A stretch of 64,000 nucleotides of DNA from Marinococcus luteus (GTDB taxonomy: Bacteria > Bacillota > Bacilli > Bacillales > Marinococcaceae). Location of the stretch: positions 124,001 through 188,000 of the forward strand of contig NZ_FNNC01000003.1 of NCBI RefSeq assembly GCF_900106595.1. The letters run 5' to 3'. Positions 1-8,500 of this stretch are shown here, piece after piece (positions within the stretch are counted from its first letter, which is position 1; every line of letters begins with the position of its first letter). Under the pieces are notes generated by a model. That model made no database searches. It was not told the origin of the DNA and worked only from the letters and a program-made list of their open reading frames with translations. Position numbers and translations under genes: made by a program.

Positions 1-86
1 GCATGAAAATCTTCCTTTCTATTTCCAAAATTCTCTACGCTTTATTGTTCCACTTTTTTCCGGCTTACAAACACTGATGCGTTAAG

Positions 87-1526
87 TTATGACCATTGCA
101 GAGACTGAAGCTCCCATGCATCAACATGAAAAACTGCCGGCTTTTCCGCTGAAAATTGGAGCTCCCCTTCTTCCTGCTCCGGAAACAGGCGGGAGGTCGA
201 GACATATTCCCCGTCATTTACAAACACTTCTGCAGAAGAACGGTCAAACAGAAAGCGAATCGAACGCACACCGGTGACCCGGCCCGTCCGGCGCACCGGG
301 TCACCGGTCACCAGATCCGGCCGTTCAAAGGTAAGCGTCTGTGCCCCGGCGTCATAGGAAATATGAAAATAACGGCGCCAGGAGACGGTCCAGCTTTTAT
401 CCTCCTCCACCTCCAGGTGAACCTCTGCCACTGCAGCTTTCCATGAGTGCCACACCACCGTCTTATCATCCACAGCGACGACCGCGGATGCGTGCTCCCC
501 CCGCAGCTGCCGGTATTCTTCAATAGGCTGTTGGTACAGATGTCCGTTTTGCATCGTCAGCTCCCGAGGAACCGTGAGACAGTGAACCCAGCCGTCGGCA
601 ATCGTCGGATGCGCCTGCTCCTGCTGGTCCGGCACTCCCATCCAGCCAATCAGCAGGCGTCGTCCCTGGTCATCCAGAAACGTCTGCGGGGCGTAAAATT
701 CAAAACCCAGGTCCATTTCATGGAAGCTTCCGTGGGAAAACGTGCCTGTTTCCGGGGAAAATTCGCCGGTAAAAATACCGCTCTGATACTGGTTCTGATA
801 CTGGTATACTTCTGCTTCAAGCCCCTGCGGAGATATGAGCAGCACCCGGGAGCCTCCCAGCTCAAAAAAGTCCGGGCATTCCCACATGTAGCCAAAAGAA
901 GCAGCCAGAGTAACATCCTTTCCGGCAAGCGGGCCGAGAAATTCCCATTCCCACAGATCCAGCGATCGGTACAGCAGCACCTGTCCTTCCAGATCGCGGC
1001 GCTGGGCCCCGATGACAAGCCACCACTGGCCCGCCTCAAACCATACTTTTGGATCGCGGACGTGAGCGGTGTATCCTTCCGGCTGGTAAATCACCGGCCC
1101 GTGCTTTTCAAACTCCACTCCGTCGCTTGAAACCGCAAGACACTGATAGCTCGTCCGATTCCCGTGTTCATCCTTGACGTTGCCTGTATAAAACAAATAC
1201 AGAAGGTCCCCATGCACTACTGCACTGCCGGAGTAGCAGCCGTTTTTTTCAAAATCGTGCACAGGTGCGAGTGCCGGGGGCAGAAGCTTCCAATGGATCC
1301 AGTCCCGGGTCGCCGCATGTCCCCACCATTTGCTGCCGTGACCGGTATGAAACGGCATCCACTGGTAAAACACATGGTACACTCCCTGCCACTGCACAAG
1401 ACCATTCGGATCATTCATTAACCCTGCAGGAGGCATCAGGTGAAACTGCTGTCGAAAGGGGCCTGCCGCTTCGACTGTTTGTACTATTTGTTCTGCTTCT
1501 TTTCGAAGAGCCTGCTCCTCTTTCAT
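87..1526 (-). CDS. sacA: Sucrose-6-phosphate hydrolase (GH32)
   Basis: GH32 enzyme that should split sucrose-6-phosphate, delivered by the upstream PTS permease, into glucose-6-phosphate and fructose in the cytoplasm. All three GH32 signatures are visible: the NDPNG block with nucleophile Asp near residue 39, the RDP motif (Asp near 158) that stabilises the transition state, and the ECPDFF motif with the acid/base Glu near 216. A C-terminal beta-sandwich of about 150 residues follows. No signal peptide, so intracellular. I chose the ATG at 1526 because AAGGAGG lies just before it; a longer frame would start at 1556 inside the PTS gene. Ten bases separate it from the PTS stop, so it is cotranscribed. 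Length (479 aa) is normal for the family. Confidence 0.93.
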   Translation of the reverse strand: MKEEQALRKEAEQIVQTVEAAGPFRQQFHLMPPAGLMNDPNGLVQWQGVYHVFYQWMPFHTGHGSKWWGHAATRDWIHWKLLPPALAPVHDFEKNGCYSGSAVVHGDLLYLFYTGNVKDEHGNRTSYQCLAVSSDGVEFEKHGPVIYQPEGYTAHVRDPKVWFEAGQWWLVIGAQRRDLEGQVLLYRSLDLWEWEFLGPLAGKDVTLAASFGYMWECPDFFELGGSRVLLISPQGLEAEVYQYQNQYQSGIFTGEFSPETGTFSHGSFHEMDLGFEFYAPQTFLDDQGRRLLIGWMGVPDQQEQAHPTIADGWVHCLTVPRELTMQNGHLYQQPIEEYRQLRGEHASAVVAVDDKTVVWHSWKAAVAEVHLEVEEDKSWTVSWRRYFHISYDAGAQTLTFERPDLVTGDPVRRTGRVTGVRSIRFLFDRSSAEVFVNDGEYVSTSRLFPEQEEGELQFSAEKPAVFHVDAWELQSLQWS

Positions 1527-1536
1527 TGCTTCCTCC

Positions 1537-2976
1537 TTATACAGCTTTTTCTTCACTGTCTTTTTCTGTTTTTGTCTCTTCTTTCTTCGGCTGCTGTTCC
1601 TCTTCCTGCCAGCCGAGCAGCCACGCTGCCGTGAAAGCGCCGCCGACAGCGACCAGTAAGCCGATGGCGTAGTTCACCGGATCGTTTGCGATCGCAAACA
1701 TCGGCAGGCCGGTCACCCCGATGCCATTTGCTGTGACATTGGTAATTGTCACGTAAGCGCCGCCAAGAGCACCGCCAATTGCAGCTCCGATAAACGGACG
1801 GCGGTAGCGGAGATTGACCCCGAAAATGACCGGCTCCGTGATACCGAGAAAAGCTGCAAAGGCCGAAGGCCCGGCGATTTCTTTCATTTTTTTGCTCTTC
1901 GTTTTCACCCAAACGGCAAGCCCTGCTCCGCCCTGAGCCACGTTGGCCATCGCCCAAATAGGGAGCAGGTAGTTAAAGCCGACCTGGCCGAGAATTTCCG
2001 CCTCAATCGCGTGAAAGCTGTGGTGCACCCCGGTTAAAACAATCAGCGAATACAGGCCGCCAAACACGAGACCCGCAAAACCGGCACCGGAATCATATAA
2101 AAACGACAGCGATGTGGTTACACCTTCACCGAGCAGACGGCCGAGTGGGCCGACAACCATCAGTGCGATAAATCCAGTCGACATAATTGTTAAGAAAGGA
2201 GTTACGAGCAAATCAACCATATTAGGAACAAACTTACGGAACAGCTTTTCGAGCCAGCACATCACATACACTGTCAGCAGTACTGGGATAACCGTCCCCT
2301 GATAGCCGAGCAGTTCAATATTCATGCCGGCAAAGTTGAGCATTTCCGGCTCGACGCCGCCTTCCTGAAGTCCCCATGGGTTTAAAAGCGTCGGGTGGGT
2401 CATAATCCCGCCGACAACAGCTCCTAAGTAGGTGTTTCCGCCGAATTCACGTGCCGCACTGTAACCAATCAAAATCGGGAGAATAATAAAGGCAGCCGAG
2501 GAGAACATATCGAGCAGAATATATAGGGAACTGTCTCCGTCCGCCCATCCGAATCGGTTCATGAGATTTAAAAGCCCCATCAGCATACCAGCGGCGACAA
2601 TCGCCGGGATAATCGGTACAAAAATATTAGAAAGCACTTTCGCAAATCGTGATACCGGATTCATTTTCTTTTTTACAGCTTCATTATGATCCATTTGCTT
2701 TTGTTTATGCTCTGCGGACTCGTCATCAAGACCGATTTCCTCTGCAAATGGCTGAAATACCTTATTGACTGTGCCGGTGCCAAAAATAATCTGAAACTGG
2801 CCGGAGCTTGAAAAGGCTCCTTTTACGCCTTCCAAATCTTCAATTTCCTGCTTATTGATTTGGCTCTCATCGTCGATAACCAGCCGGAGCCTTGTGGCAC
2901 AGTGGCTGGCGCTGATAATGTTATCTTTCCCGCCAAGGAGCGGCACCAGTTCTTTTGCTATTTGTTTATGATCCAT
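1537..2976 (-). CDS. sacP: Sucrose-type PTS permease, EIIBC
   Basis: Membrane permease that imports and phosphorylates a glucoside, most likely sucrose given the GH32 partner and the antiterminator. The N-terminal EIIB domain has its phosphorylated cysteine at about residue 26 in SASHCATRLRL. A charged linker near 85-105 leads to an EIIC domain with about ten hydrophobic segments and the family block GVHHSFHAIEAE. There is no EIIA domain, so EIIA must come from another PTS protein, as for SacP of B. subtilis. The ATG at 2976 is preceded by GGGGAGGGAG; a longer in-frame start at 3021 would run into the leader terminator. Trehalose specificity is a less likely alternative. Confidence 0.9.
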   Translation of the reverse strand: MDHKQIAKELVPLLGGKDNIISASHCATRLRLVIDDESQINKQEIEDLEGVKGAFSSSGQFQIIFGTGTVNKVFQPFAEEIGLDDESAEHKQKQMDHNEAVKKKMNPVSRFAKVLSNIFVPIIPAIVAAGMLMGLLNLMNRFGWADGDSSLYILLDMFSSAAFIILPILIGYSAAREFGGNTYLGAVVGGIMTHPTLLNPWGLQEGGVEPEMLNFAGMNIELLGYQGTVIPVLLTVYVMCWLEKLFRKFVPNMVDLLVTPFLTIMSTGFIALMVVGPLGRLLGEGVTTSLSFLYDSGAGFAGLVFGGLYSLIVLTGVHHSFHAIEAEILGQVGFNYLLPIWAMANVAQGGAGLAVWVKTKSKKMKEIAGPSAFAAFLGITEPVIFGVNLRYRRPFIGAAIGGALGGAYVTITNVTANGIGVTGLPMFAIANDPVNYAIGLLVAVGGAFTAAWLLGWQEEEQQPKKEETKTEKDSEEKAV

Positions 2977-3021
2977 CAGGAAACTCCCTCCCCTAAAGTA
3001 TCGGAAGCTGTTTTCAGACAT

Positions 3022-3092
3022 AAAAAAGACCCAAAACGAGAAGGGTAAACGTGTGCCTAGGATACACGTTTCCTGTCCTCATTTTGGGTCTT
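3022..3092 (-). terminator. Leader terminator of the sacPA operon, controlled by antitermination
   Basis: On the minus strand an AAGACCCAAAATGAG arm pairs with CTCGTTTTGGGTCTTTTTT, which ends in a U run. An inner AAACGTGT/ACACGTTT stem lies between the arms. The hairpin sits between the promoter and the PTS gene, and its upstream arm is shared with the RAT element, the standard arrangement for BglG-family control. Confidence 0.9.
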
Positions 3093-3116
3093 GCCTGCCC
3101 GAAGCAGTAACAACTC
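3080..3116 (-). promoter_or_regulatory. Ribonucleic antiterminator (RAT) for a SacT/LicT-type protein
   Basis: Minus-strand RNA reads GTTGTTACTGCTTCGGGCAG followed by GCAAGACCCAAAAT. It closely resembles the known sac/bgl RAT sequences (ATTGTTACTG...GCAGGCAA.ACC). It overlaps the 5' arm of the terminator, so binding by the antiterminator encoded directly upstream should block termination and switch on sacPA. Confidence 0.88.
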
Positions 3117-3138
3117 CCGATATGTGTAATGTACGAAA

Positions 3139-3167
3139 AGTATACAAAAAGAAAAGATTCATGTCAA
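3139..3167 (-). promoter_or_regulatory. Sigma-A promoter of sacPA
   Basis: Perfect -35 TTGACA (3162-3167), a 17-base spacer and -10 TATACT (3139-3144) on the minus strand. Transcription would start near 3132 and enter the RAT/terminator leader. It lies immediately downstream of the antiterminator gene, giving the two structural genes their own promoter. Confidence 0.88.
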
Positions 3168-3175
3168 CGCTTTCT
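3162..3175 (-). promoter_or_regulatory. cre box overlapping the sacPA -35 element
   Basis: Minus strand AGAAAGCGTTGACA matches the Bacillus cre consensus TGWAANCGNTNWCA at 13 of 14 positions. It covers the whole -35 hexamer. CcpA binding here would exclude RNA polymerase, adding carbon catabolite repression on top of antitermination. Confidence 0.72.
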
Positions 3176-3183
3176 TTTTAATT

Positions 3184-4020
3184 TTATGAAATCGACTGAT
3201 TCGATAAAATACGCTGGATATGAAGCGCAATATAGCCGATTTCCGGCAGAGGAAACGGAAGACCGGCCTCCTGTTTAACGTAATCAGCCAGCTCGTACGC
3301 GACAGCATAGGCCTTTTCATATTTCGTCTGAATCAGCTCGAGCATTTCGGGATCCATGTCATCAAACACTTTTCCGTCCTCTGCTCTTGAGAGTGCGAAA
3401 TTTAAATGAACGACGAGCCGGTGATACGACATACCGCGGTCCGCAAGTTCGAGTCCGGCACGGTCTTCCACAATTTGAATCAGCTCCTGGATCAGTGTAG
3501 TTCTGTGCATCGTCTCCTCCATTGATCCGGTCTGCAGCTTCGCCGTATGCAGATGCAGTGCAATATGGCCTGCTTCATCCTCCGGCAGCTCGACGCCCAG
3601 ATCTTTTTTGATCTTTTGAATGGCCCAGACACCGATGCTGTACTCCTCCTGATAAAGAGCCTTAATCTCATGAAGCAGCTTATTTTCTATGGTAAACCCC
3701 TGCTTAATACGTTCGAGTGCAAACGCCAGGTGATCAATGATGGAAATATGAATGTGATCGCTGAGCGGCAGGTGCATTTCCCCTTCCGCGTAGCTGATAA
3801 TTTCTTCCCCGGTTTCTATAACCTCGATCGGAAGGGTCTTCAAAAGCTGCTCAAATTTTGGTGTCTCTTCCTCCATGCTGAATATCTTTTCTATTTTCTT
3901 TTGGTTAACGGGGTCGTTTTTGCCTTTTTGAAATCCGACTCCCGCTCCAAAAACGATCTTCTCCTGGTCTCCGTGATGGACGACTACAGCATTGTTGTTC
4001 AGTACACGCAGGATCTTCAT
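3184..4020 (-). CDS. sacT: BglG/LicT/SacT-family transcription antiterminator
   Basis: RNA-binding antiterminator of 278 aa, the usual length. Residues 1-55 form the CAT RNA-binding domain (MKILRVLNNNAVVV..., then a VFGAGVGFQKGK block). Two PTS regulation domains follow. PRD1 holds the paired-His blocks around DHIHISIIDH and EAGHIALHL; PRD2 holds YHRLVVHLNF and EIGYIALHIQ. In the family, phosphorylation of these histidines by EII and HPr sets activity according to sugar supply. Its target RAT lies directly downstream, before the PTS gene, so it very likely controls sacPA. The symbol assumes sucrose specificity; a LicT-type specificity cannot be excluded from sequence alone. Confidence 0.9.
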   Translation of the reverse strand: MKILRVLNNNAVVVHHGDQEKIVFGAGVGFQKGKNDPVNQKKIEKIFSMEEETPKFEQLLKTLPIEVIETGEEIISYAEGEMHLPLSDHIHISIIDHLAFALERIKQGFTIENKLLHEIKALYQEEYSIGVWAIQKIKKDLGVELPEDEAGHIALHLHTAKLQTGSMEETMHRTTLIQELIQIVEDRAGLELADRGMSYHRLVVHLNFALSRAEDGKVFDDMDPEMLELIQTKYEKAYAVAYELADYVKQEAGLPFPLPEIGYIALHIQRILSNQSIS

Positions 4021-4044
4021 GCACCGGCCCCCCTTTCCTTCGAT

Positions 4045-4073
4045 ACTATATCACCCTCCCGCCGATATTTCAC
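4045..4073 (-). promoter_or_regulatory. Probable promoter of the antiterminator gene
   Basis: Minus-strand -35 GTGAAA (4068-4073), a 17-base spacer and -10 TATAGT (4045-4050), about 25 bases upstream of the start codon. The -10 matches at 5 of 6 positions and the -35 at 4 of 6. Confidence 0.5.
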
Positions 4074-4109
4074 GCGGAGAGCAAATACACCTTTCCCGGA
4101 AAAGATAAC

Positions 4110-4143
4110 ACAAAAAGACGCCGGGCGTATAACCCGGCGGCTT
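4110..4143 (-). terminator. Rho-independent terminator after gldA
   Basis: Minus-strand GCCGGG, a TTATACG loop and CCCGGC, with a following TCTTTTT. It starts about 20 bases after the glycerol dehydrogenase stop and separates that gene from the sucrose operon. Confidence 0.85.
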
Positions 4144-4163
4144 CATGAACGTGCAGATACATA

Positions 4164-5282
4164 TTATTTCAGGCCGTGCTCTTTTTTGTACGCTTTGGAG
4201 TACTGATCGGCGGCCTGCATGGCGCTTACAACATCATAAGGTGTCAGCGAAAACGGCATGTTGTGGCTGCTTTCCCCTTCGGTTAAGGCCGCTTCCGCCA
4301 CTTTCATCAATTCATCCTCCGAGGCGTCTCCAAGATGCAGATCCTCAAGAGTTATTGGCAGCTCCAGACGGTAATAAAGATCCACGTACTTTTCAAATTC
4401 TTCTTTCGAGCGGTTCTCAAGCGTCAGCTGGCTCAGGGTGCCAAAGGCTACTTTTTCCCCGTGCGTCATGTGATGGACTTCTCCGTCGAGAACGGTAAAT
4501 CCATTATGAATCGCATGGGCAAGTGCAAGACCGCCGCTTTCAAATCCAAGCCCGCTCAGAAGCGTATTTGCTTCCACAATCTGCTCAAGGGCATGGGTGA
4601 CAATCTGCCTTTTGTTCGATTCATAGGCGAGAAGTCCATACTGAAACAGCGTTTCTTCACATTTTTCCGCGATCGCTGCGCCGGCGATTGTGGAAAGGCC
4701 GCCGGACATGGCGTTCGCGTTCGCCTGAATAGCCATGCGCGCTTCCACCCATGTAGCCATTGCATCCGCTATACCAGAAGCGAGAAAACGAGGCGGAGCG
4801 CCGGCGATGATTTTGGAATCCATTACGATCAGATCCGGATTTTTCGAGTAAAAACGGTATGATTCAAACACGCCTTCGTCCGAATAAATAACGGAAAGAG
4901 CGCTCGTCGGTGCGTCTGTTGAAGCCGTCGTCGGAACGATGACGCAGTACGCATCCGGAATCTGGTCACGGACCCCTTTTGCTGTATCGAGCGTCTTGCC
5001 GCCTCCTACAGCCACAATCATTTCCGCTCCAGCCGATCTGGCTTCTTCGATAATCCGGTTAATTTCCCTGGTCGAGGCTTCGCCGTTAAAAGTGATGTTT
5101 ACAGCGTCGATGCTCTGCTGCTTGAGGCTGTCGACCACTCTGTTGCCGGCCAGGTTCCAAACAAATTCGTCTGCAATCACAATTGCTTTACTGCCCATTT
5201 CTTTAACATAGGTTCCTACTTCGTCAACAACGTCAACACCCTGCACATATTTACTCGGACTGATAAATACTTTGTTTCCCAT
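4164..5282 (-). CDS. gldA: Glycerol dehydrogenase (iron/zinc-dependent, NAD+)
   Basis: Group III metal-dependent dehydrogenase that oxidises glycerol to dihydroxyacetone with NAD+. The Rossmann part carries the [12 protein letters not shown] nucleotide-binding block. The metal site is indicated by the Asp in [12 protein letters not shown] and the two His segments [10 protein letters not shown] and [13 protein letters not shown]. Length of 372 aa is typical. The ATG at 5282 is preferred over one two codons upstream because GGAGG then sits seven bases away. It is monocistronic, with a terminator downstream and a weak promoter near 5330-5358. The neighbouring DNA gives no further clue to regulation. 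Confidence 0.93.
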   Translation of the reverse strand: MGNKVFISPSKYVQGVDVVDEVGTYVKEMGSKAIVIADEFVWNLAGNRVVDSLKQQSIDAVNITFNGEASTREINRIIEEARSAGAEMIVAVGGGKTLDTAKGVRDQIPDAYCVIVPTTASTDAPTSALSVIYSDEGVFESYRFYSKNPDLIVMDSKIIAGAPPRFLASGIADAMATWVEARMAIQANANAMSGGLSTIAGAAIAEKCEETLFQYGLLAYESNKRQIVTHALEQIVEANTLLSGLGFESGGLALAHAIHNGFTVLDGEVHHMTHGEKVAFGTLSQLTLENRSKEEFEKYVDLYYRLELPITLEDLHLGDASEDELMKVAEAALTEGESSHNMPFSLTPYDVVSAMQAADQYSKAYKKEHGLK

Positions 5283-5357
5283 TCTCATTCCTCCAGCTTC
5301 AATTTTCTATCTTTTAATCTTATTCCCTTATGTAAGATTTTTACTCATCAATAAACA

Positions 5358-5371
5358 AGAACTTATGTTCG
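5358..5371. promoter_or_regulatory. Candidate DinR/LexA (SOS) box
   Basis: AGAACTTATGTTCG contains the inverted pair GAAC-N4-GTTC. Its reverse complement CGAACATAAGTTCT matches the B. subtilis LexA consensus CGAACRNRYGTTYC at 12 of 14 positions. It lies between the divergent gldA and sigma-like genes, 65 bases before the sigma-like start codon and next to the weak gldA -35. I did not find a convincing promoter for the sigma-like gene. Confidence 0.5.
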
Positions 5372-5436
5372 CATAAAGGTTGTCATTTTTTACAGAAGAT
5401 GCCTTTTGTACATATAACCTAAAGGAGGAATCCACA

Positions 5437-5961
5437 TTGACCGCAACCTTTCATCAGCAAAAGCTCATCGAGCACTTTTTAGACTCTTCTGATCATCAAT
5501 ACTTTTGGGAACATGGATATACTGATAAGCTCGATGAAGCCTTCCGCACCTTTTTTCTCGATGTGAAAAAGCGGGTCTTCATGCAGAAAACAATTTACTG
5601 GACAGCGGTGCACTATGATAAGCGGGAGAGAAAGCACAGGGACCGGTTTCCACTTGCTGTGGATACTGAGGAAGAAGCGTCCCGGGCATCACTTCCGGCG
5701 GTTGCTTTTACAGAACAGGCCCGTAGCTTTTCCCGCAGGCTCGCCGGACATATTGAAGACCCCGGGCTTTATGACATTATTCAACAGCGGCCGGAAAAGG
5801 AACAAGCTGTATTATATGCCTTGTTTGTTGAAGGATCCACAACAGCGGAGACAGCCCGGACGATGAACGTTTCCCAGCAGGCTGTTTCTAAAATCAAAAA
5901 AAAATCCCTGCGCATTTTAAAAACACATTTGGAAAACTGCCGGACATCCATTGATAAGTAA
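5437..5961 (+). CDS. Orphan sigma-70-like factor (region 4 HTH)
   Basis: Small protein (174 aa) that looks like a minimal sigma factor. The C-terminal block EKEQAVLYALFVEGSTTAET, followed by ARTMNVSQQAVSKIKKKSLR, is a sigma region-4 type helix-turn-helix. The basic stretch around residues 30-65 (VKKRVFMQKTIYW...YDKRERKHRDRFPLAVD) could be a diverged region 2. The start is TTG at 5437, preceded at seven bases by AAAGGAGGA; the in-frame codon at 5380 has no such site. There is no anti-sigma gene beside it. Its regulon is unknown, and a LexA-like box upstream hints at damage-linked expression. It might instead be a plain DNA-binding regulator. Confidence 0.65.
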   Translation: MTATFHQQKLIEHFLDSSDHQYFWEHGYTDKLDEAFRTFFLDVKKRVFMQKTIYWTAVHYDKRERKHRDRFPLAVDTEEEASRASLPAVAFTEQARSFSRRLAGHIEDPGLYDIIQQRPEKEQAVLYALFVEGSTTAETARTMNVSQQAVSKIKKKSLRILKTHLENCRTSIDK

Positions 5962-6030
5962 TTTATGTTTTTTCTTGTCTTACTTTACAGGAATTCCTTG
6001 AAAACAGTGTCGGACCGTCTCTGAAAAATG

Positions 6031-6036
6031 TATAAT
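6031..6036 (+). promoter_or_regulatory. -10 element of the symporter gene
   Basis: TATAAT at consensus, 30 bases upstream of the ATG at 6067. The matching -35 position (TGTCGG) is poor, so an activator or an extended contact may be needed. Confidence 0.45.
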
Positions 6037-6066
6037 AGATGCAACCTTAATTGAAGGAGGATACAT

Positions 6067-7506
6067 ATGGGAAATTGGTTAACAGCTGATACATGGTTTT
6101 ATAACCTTGTAGGATCTCTCAGTGACGTCATCTGGAGTTATTTGTTAATCGCACTCTTACTTATCTTAGGCATTTATTTCACCATCCGTACCGGCTTTGT
6201 GCAGTTCCGGATGCTCAAAGAAATGTTTGTGCTGTTATTCAAGGAAGGAACCGACCGTTCCGGGTTTAAAGACAGAAAAGGCACGAGCGCCTTTCAGGCA
6301 TTTGCAATCAGTACCGCGGCCCGTGTCGGTACCGGGAACCTCGCCGGGGTAGCCCTTGCCATCAGTGCCGGCGGACCTGGTGCAATTTTCTGGATGTGGG
6401 TCATCGCTCTTATCGGCGCCGCTACCGGATTTGTGGAAAGTACGCTTGCACAGATGTATAAAGTAAAGGATAAAGACGGCTTCCGCGGCGGGCCGGCCTA
6501 TTACATGGAGCAGGCACTGAACGCCCGCTGGCTCGGAATTATCTTCGCTGTTTTGATTACGCTTTGTTTTGGCTTTATTTTCAACGGCGTACAGACCAAC
6601 ACGATCGCCCAGGCGTTCAACGGTGCTTATAATATTCCAACAGTTTACGTCGGGCTTGCCATTATGCTTTTGATTGGTGTCATTATTTATGGCGGTATCC
6701 GGCGTATCGCTGTAGTAGCCGAAATTATCGTTCCAATTTTCGCTTCGCTTTACGTTATTGTAGCCGTTATCATTATGATTATTAACATTGCCGACGTTCC
6801 CCAGGTATTCGGGCTGATCTTCAGCCAGGCCTTCGGGATTCGCGAAGTTGCCGGCGGCACAGCCGGGGGCGCTCTTATGCTCGGCATCCAGCGCGGTCTC
6901 TTTTCCAACGAGGCCGGTATGGGTAGTGCGCCGAACGCAGCAGCCACGGCTTATGTCAGCCACCCGGTCAAACAGGGGCTCGTTCAGTCTCTTGGTGTTC
7001 TGACGGATACGCTTATTATATGCAGTGCGACGGCGTTCATCATTCTGCTTTCCGGCACGTACGCCGATGCCGGGGCAAACATTGAAGGTATTCAGCTCAC
7101 CCAGCAGGCACTCGCTTTCCACCTGGGCGGCTGGGCACAGACATTCGTTTCTCTTGCGATTTTCTTCTTTGCCTTTAGTTCTCTTCTCGGGAACTATTAC
7201 TATGGGGAGGTAAACGTGGAATTCATCTCTCCAAAACGCATCTATGTCCAAATCTTCCGTGTATGCTTCCTGCTGTTCGTTCTTCTCGGAGCAGCAAGCG
7301 GCCTGGAGCTTGTATGGGCGATGGCAGATCTGTTTATGGGCTTAATGGCGGTCGTTAACCTTATAGCGATTGCACTGCTCGGCCACATAGTTGCTGCTGC
7401 ACTCAAAAACTATATGGATCAGCGCAGACAGGGGCTCGATCCGGTTTTTTACAATGACAGCATCCCATGGCTGAAAAATTTAAAAGCCTGGGGCAAAAAA
7501 CGATAA
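6067..7506 (+). CDS. alsT: Alanine/glycine:Na+ symporter (AGCS family)
   Basis: Integral membrane symporter of the AGCS family that imports alanine or glycine with Na+ or H+. About eleven hydrophobic helices are visible. Family hallmarks include the GTGNLAGVALAISAGGPGA motif near residues 90-108, the GFRGGPAYYMEQAL block, and QRGLFSNEAGMGSAPNAAA near 280. The start has an ideal GAAGGAGG site. At 479 aa it is normal for the family. It is monocistronic, with its own -10 box and a strong terminator. Substrate choice between alanine, glycine and, as reported for some relatives, glutamine cannot be read from sequence. Confidence 0.92.
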   Translation: MGNWLTADTWFYNLVGSLSDVIWSYLLIALLLILGIYFTIRTGFVQFRMLKEMFVLLFKEGTDRSGFKDRKGTSAFQAFAISTAARVGTGNLAGVALAISAGGPGAIFWMWVIALIGAATGFVESTLAQMYKVKDKDGFRGGPAYYMEQALNARWLGIIFAVLITLCFGFIFNGVQTNTIAQAFNGAYNIPTVYVGLAIMLLIGVIIYGGIRRIAVVAEIIVPIFASLYVIVAVIIMIINIADVPQVFGLIFSQAFGIREVAGGTAGGALMLGIQRGLFSNEAGMGSAPNAAATAYVSHPVKQGLVQSLGVLTDTLIICSATAFIILLSGTYADAGANIEGIQLTQQALAFHLGGWAQTFVSLAIFFFAFSSLLGNYYYGEVNVEFISPKRIYVQIFRVCFLLFVLLGAASGLELVWAMADLFMGLMAVVNLIAIALLGHIVAAALKNYMDQRRQGLDPVFYNDSIPWLKNLKAWGKKR

Positions 7507-7521
7507 CTTCGCTCCATCCGT

Positions 7522-7553
7522 GCCTGCATCTTTTTAGAAGATGCAGGCTTTTT
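7522..7553 (+). terminator. Terminator of alsT
   Basis: GCCTGCATCTT, a short loop and AAGATGCAGGC followed by TTTTT, 16 bases after the stop codon. Confidence 0.92.
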
Positions 7554-7654
7554 GTGCACTTTTTTTCTTTGCAGGCCCCTTCTCATGGTACGATGAAAAT
7601 ATAATCACACAATTATCCTCCGTGCCGGGCACGGGTTTTGAAAGGGGTCCCATT

Positions 7655-8467
7655 ATGCCTGACCGTTCCACCGCCATTCAGCCTATCGTTTCCTATTCGC
7701 CGGAACAGGGGCTTTACACAGCAGAAGACCAGGTTGCCCTGGAAAAACCGATGACGATTGTCGTAAACGATGAAGAGTTCGCGACGCTTGTATGCACACC
7801 CACCCACGTTGAGGAGCTCGTCGTCGGGTTTCTCGCATCCGAAGGAGTCATTTTATTCTACCGGGAGATTGAATCAGTTTCTCTCGACGATGACCTGGGC
7901 TTTGCCTATGTTTCCATCAATTCCAACCGGGTTAAGGAAGCTTCTTTTTACTCCAAACGCGTGATTGGTTCCTGTTGCGGAAAAAGCCGCCAGTTTTATT
8001 TTCAAAGCGATGTCCAGACAGCGAAAACAGCTGTTACCAAACGTACACTGACACCCGAGCAGTGTCTCGGATTTATGAAGGAAATGCAGGACAACAGCGT
8101 CGTGTTTAAAAATACCGGCGGGGTCCATAACGCTGCCATCTGCGATACAGACGGCATCATCGTCGACCGTTCGGACATCGGGCGGCATAATGCCCTCGAT
8201 AAGCTGTACGGGTATTGTTTGATGAACGGCATACAGGTACGCGATAAAGTACTTGTTTTCAGCGGGCGTTTAAGCTCCGAGGTACTGACAAAAGCGGCCA
8301 AAATGGGCATGGGTATTATTTTATCCAAATCTGCCCCGACGAACCTTGCGATCCGTCTTGCAGATGATTTGAACATTACAGCTGTCGGGTTTATCCGCGG
8401 CTCCACCTTTAACGTATATGCCCATGCCGAACGAATCAGCGCCGATGTCCCTTCTGCCACAAAATAA
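7655..8467 (+). CDS. fdhD: Sulfur carrier/sulfurtransferase FdhD
   Basis: FdhD passes sulfur from a cysteine desulfurase to the molybdenum cofactor so that formate dehydrogenase becomes active. The 270-aa protein has the family core: the TPTHVEELVVGFLASEGVI block, the cysteine loop GSCCGKSRQF that carries the reactive cysteine, the TGGVHNAAICD segment, and DIGRHNALDKL. The ATG at 7655 follows AAAGGGG; the longer frame from 7541 starts inside the preceding terminator and is rejected. No formate dehydrogenase or Moco biosynthesis gene lies in this window, so its client must be elsewhere. It is convergent with a MOSC-domain gene. Confidence 0.92.
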   Translation: MPDRSTAIQPIVSYSPEQGLYTAEDQVALEKPMTIVVNDEEFATLVCTPTHVEELVVGFLASEGVILFYREIESVSLDDDLGFAYVSINSNRVKEASFYSKRVIGSCCGKSRQFYFQSDVQTAKTAVTKRTLTPEQCLGFMKEMQDNSVVFKNTGGVHNAAICDTDGIIVDRSDIGRHNALDKLYGYCLMNGIQVRDKVLVFSGRLSSEVLTKAAKMGMGIILSKSAPTNLAIRLADDLNITAVGFIRGSTFNVYAHAERISADVPSATK

Positions 8468-8500
8468 GCACCGGCCCTTATGGGTCAGTGCTTATTTTTT
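8464..8500. terminator. Bidirectional terminator between fdhD and the MOSC gene
   Basis: ATAAGCAC-GGCCC pairs with GGGTC-AGTGCTTAT, followed by TTTTTT on the plus strand. The two convergent genes end on either side of it, so it probably serves mainly fdhD. Confidence 0.72.

Noticed and set aside
1-86. Terminator for the sucrose operon at the left edge
   Set aside because: The 86 bases before the sacA stop show no stem with a U run. The terminator may lie outside the window or be absent.
6235-7251. A 338-codon minus-strand frame opposite the alanine symporter
   Set aside because: It is low in hydrophobic structure, has no family look and no RBS, and lies fully inside a clear transporter gene.
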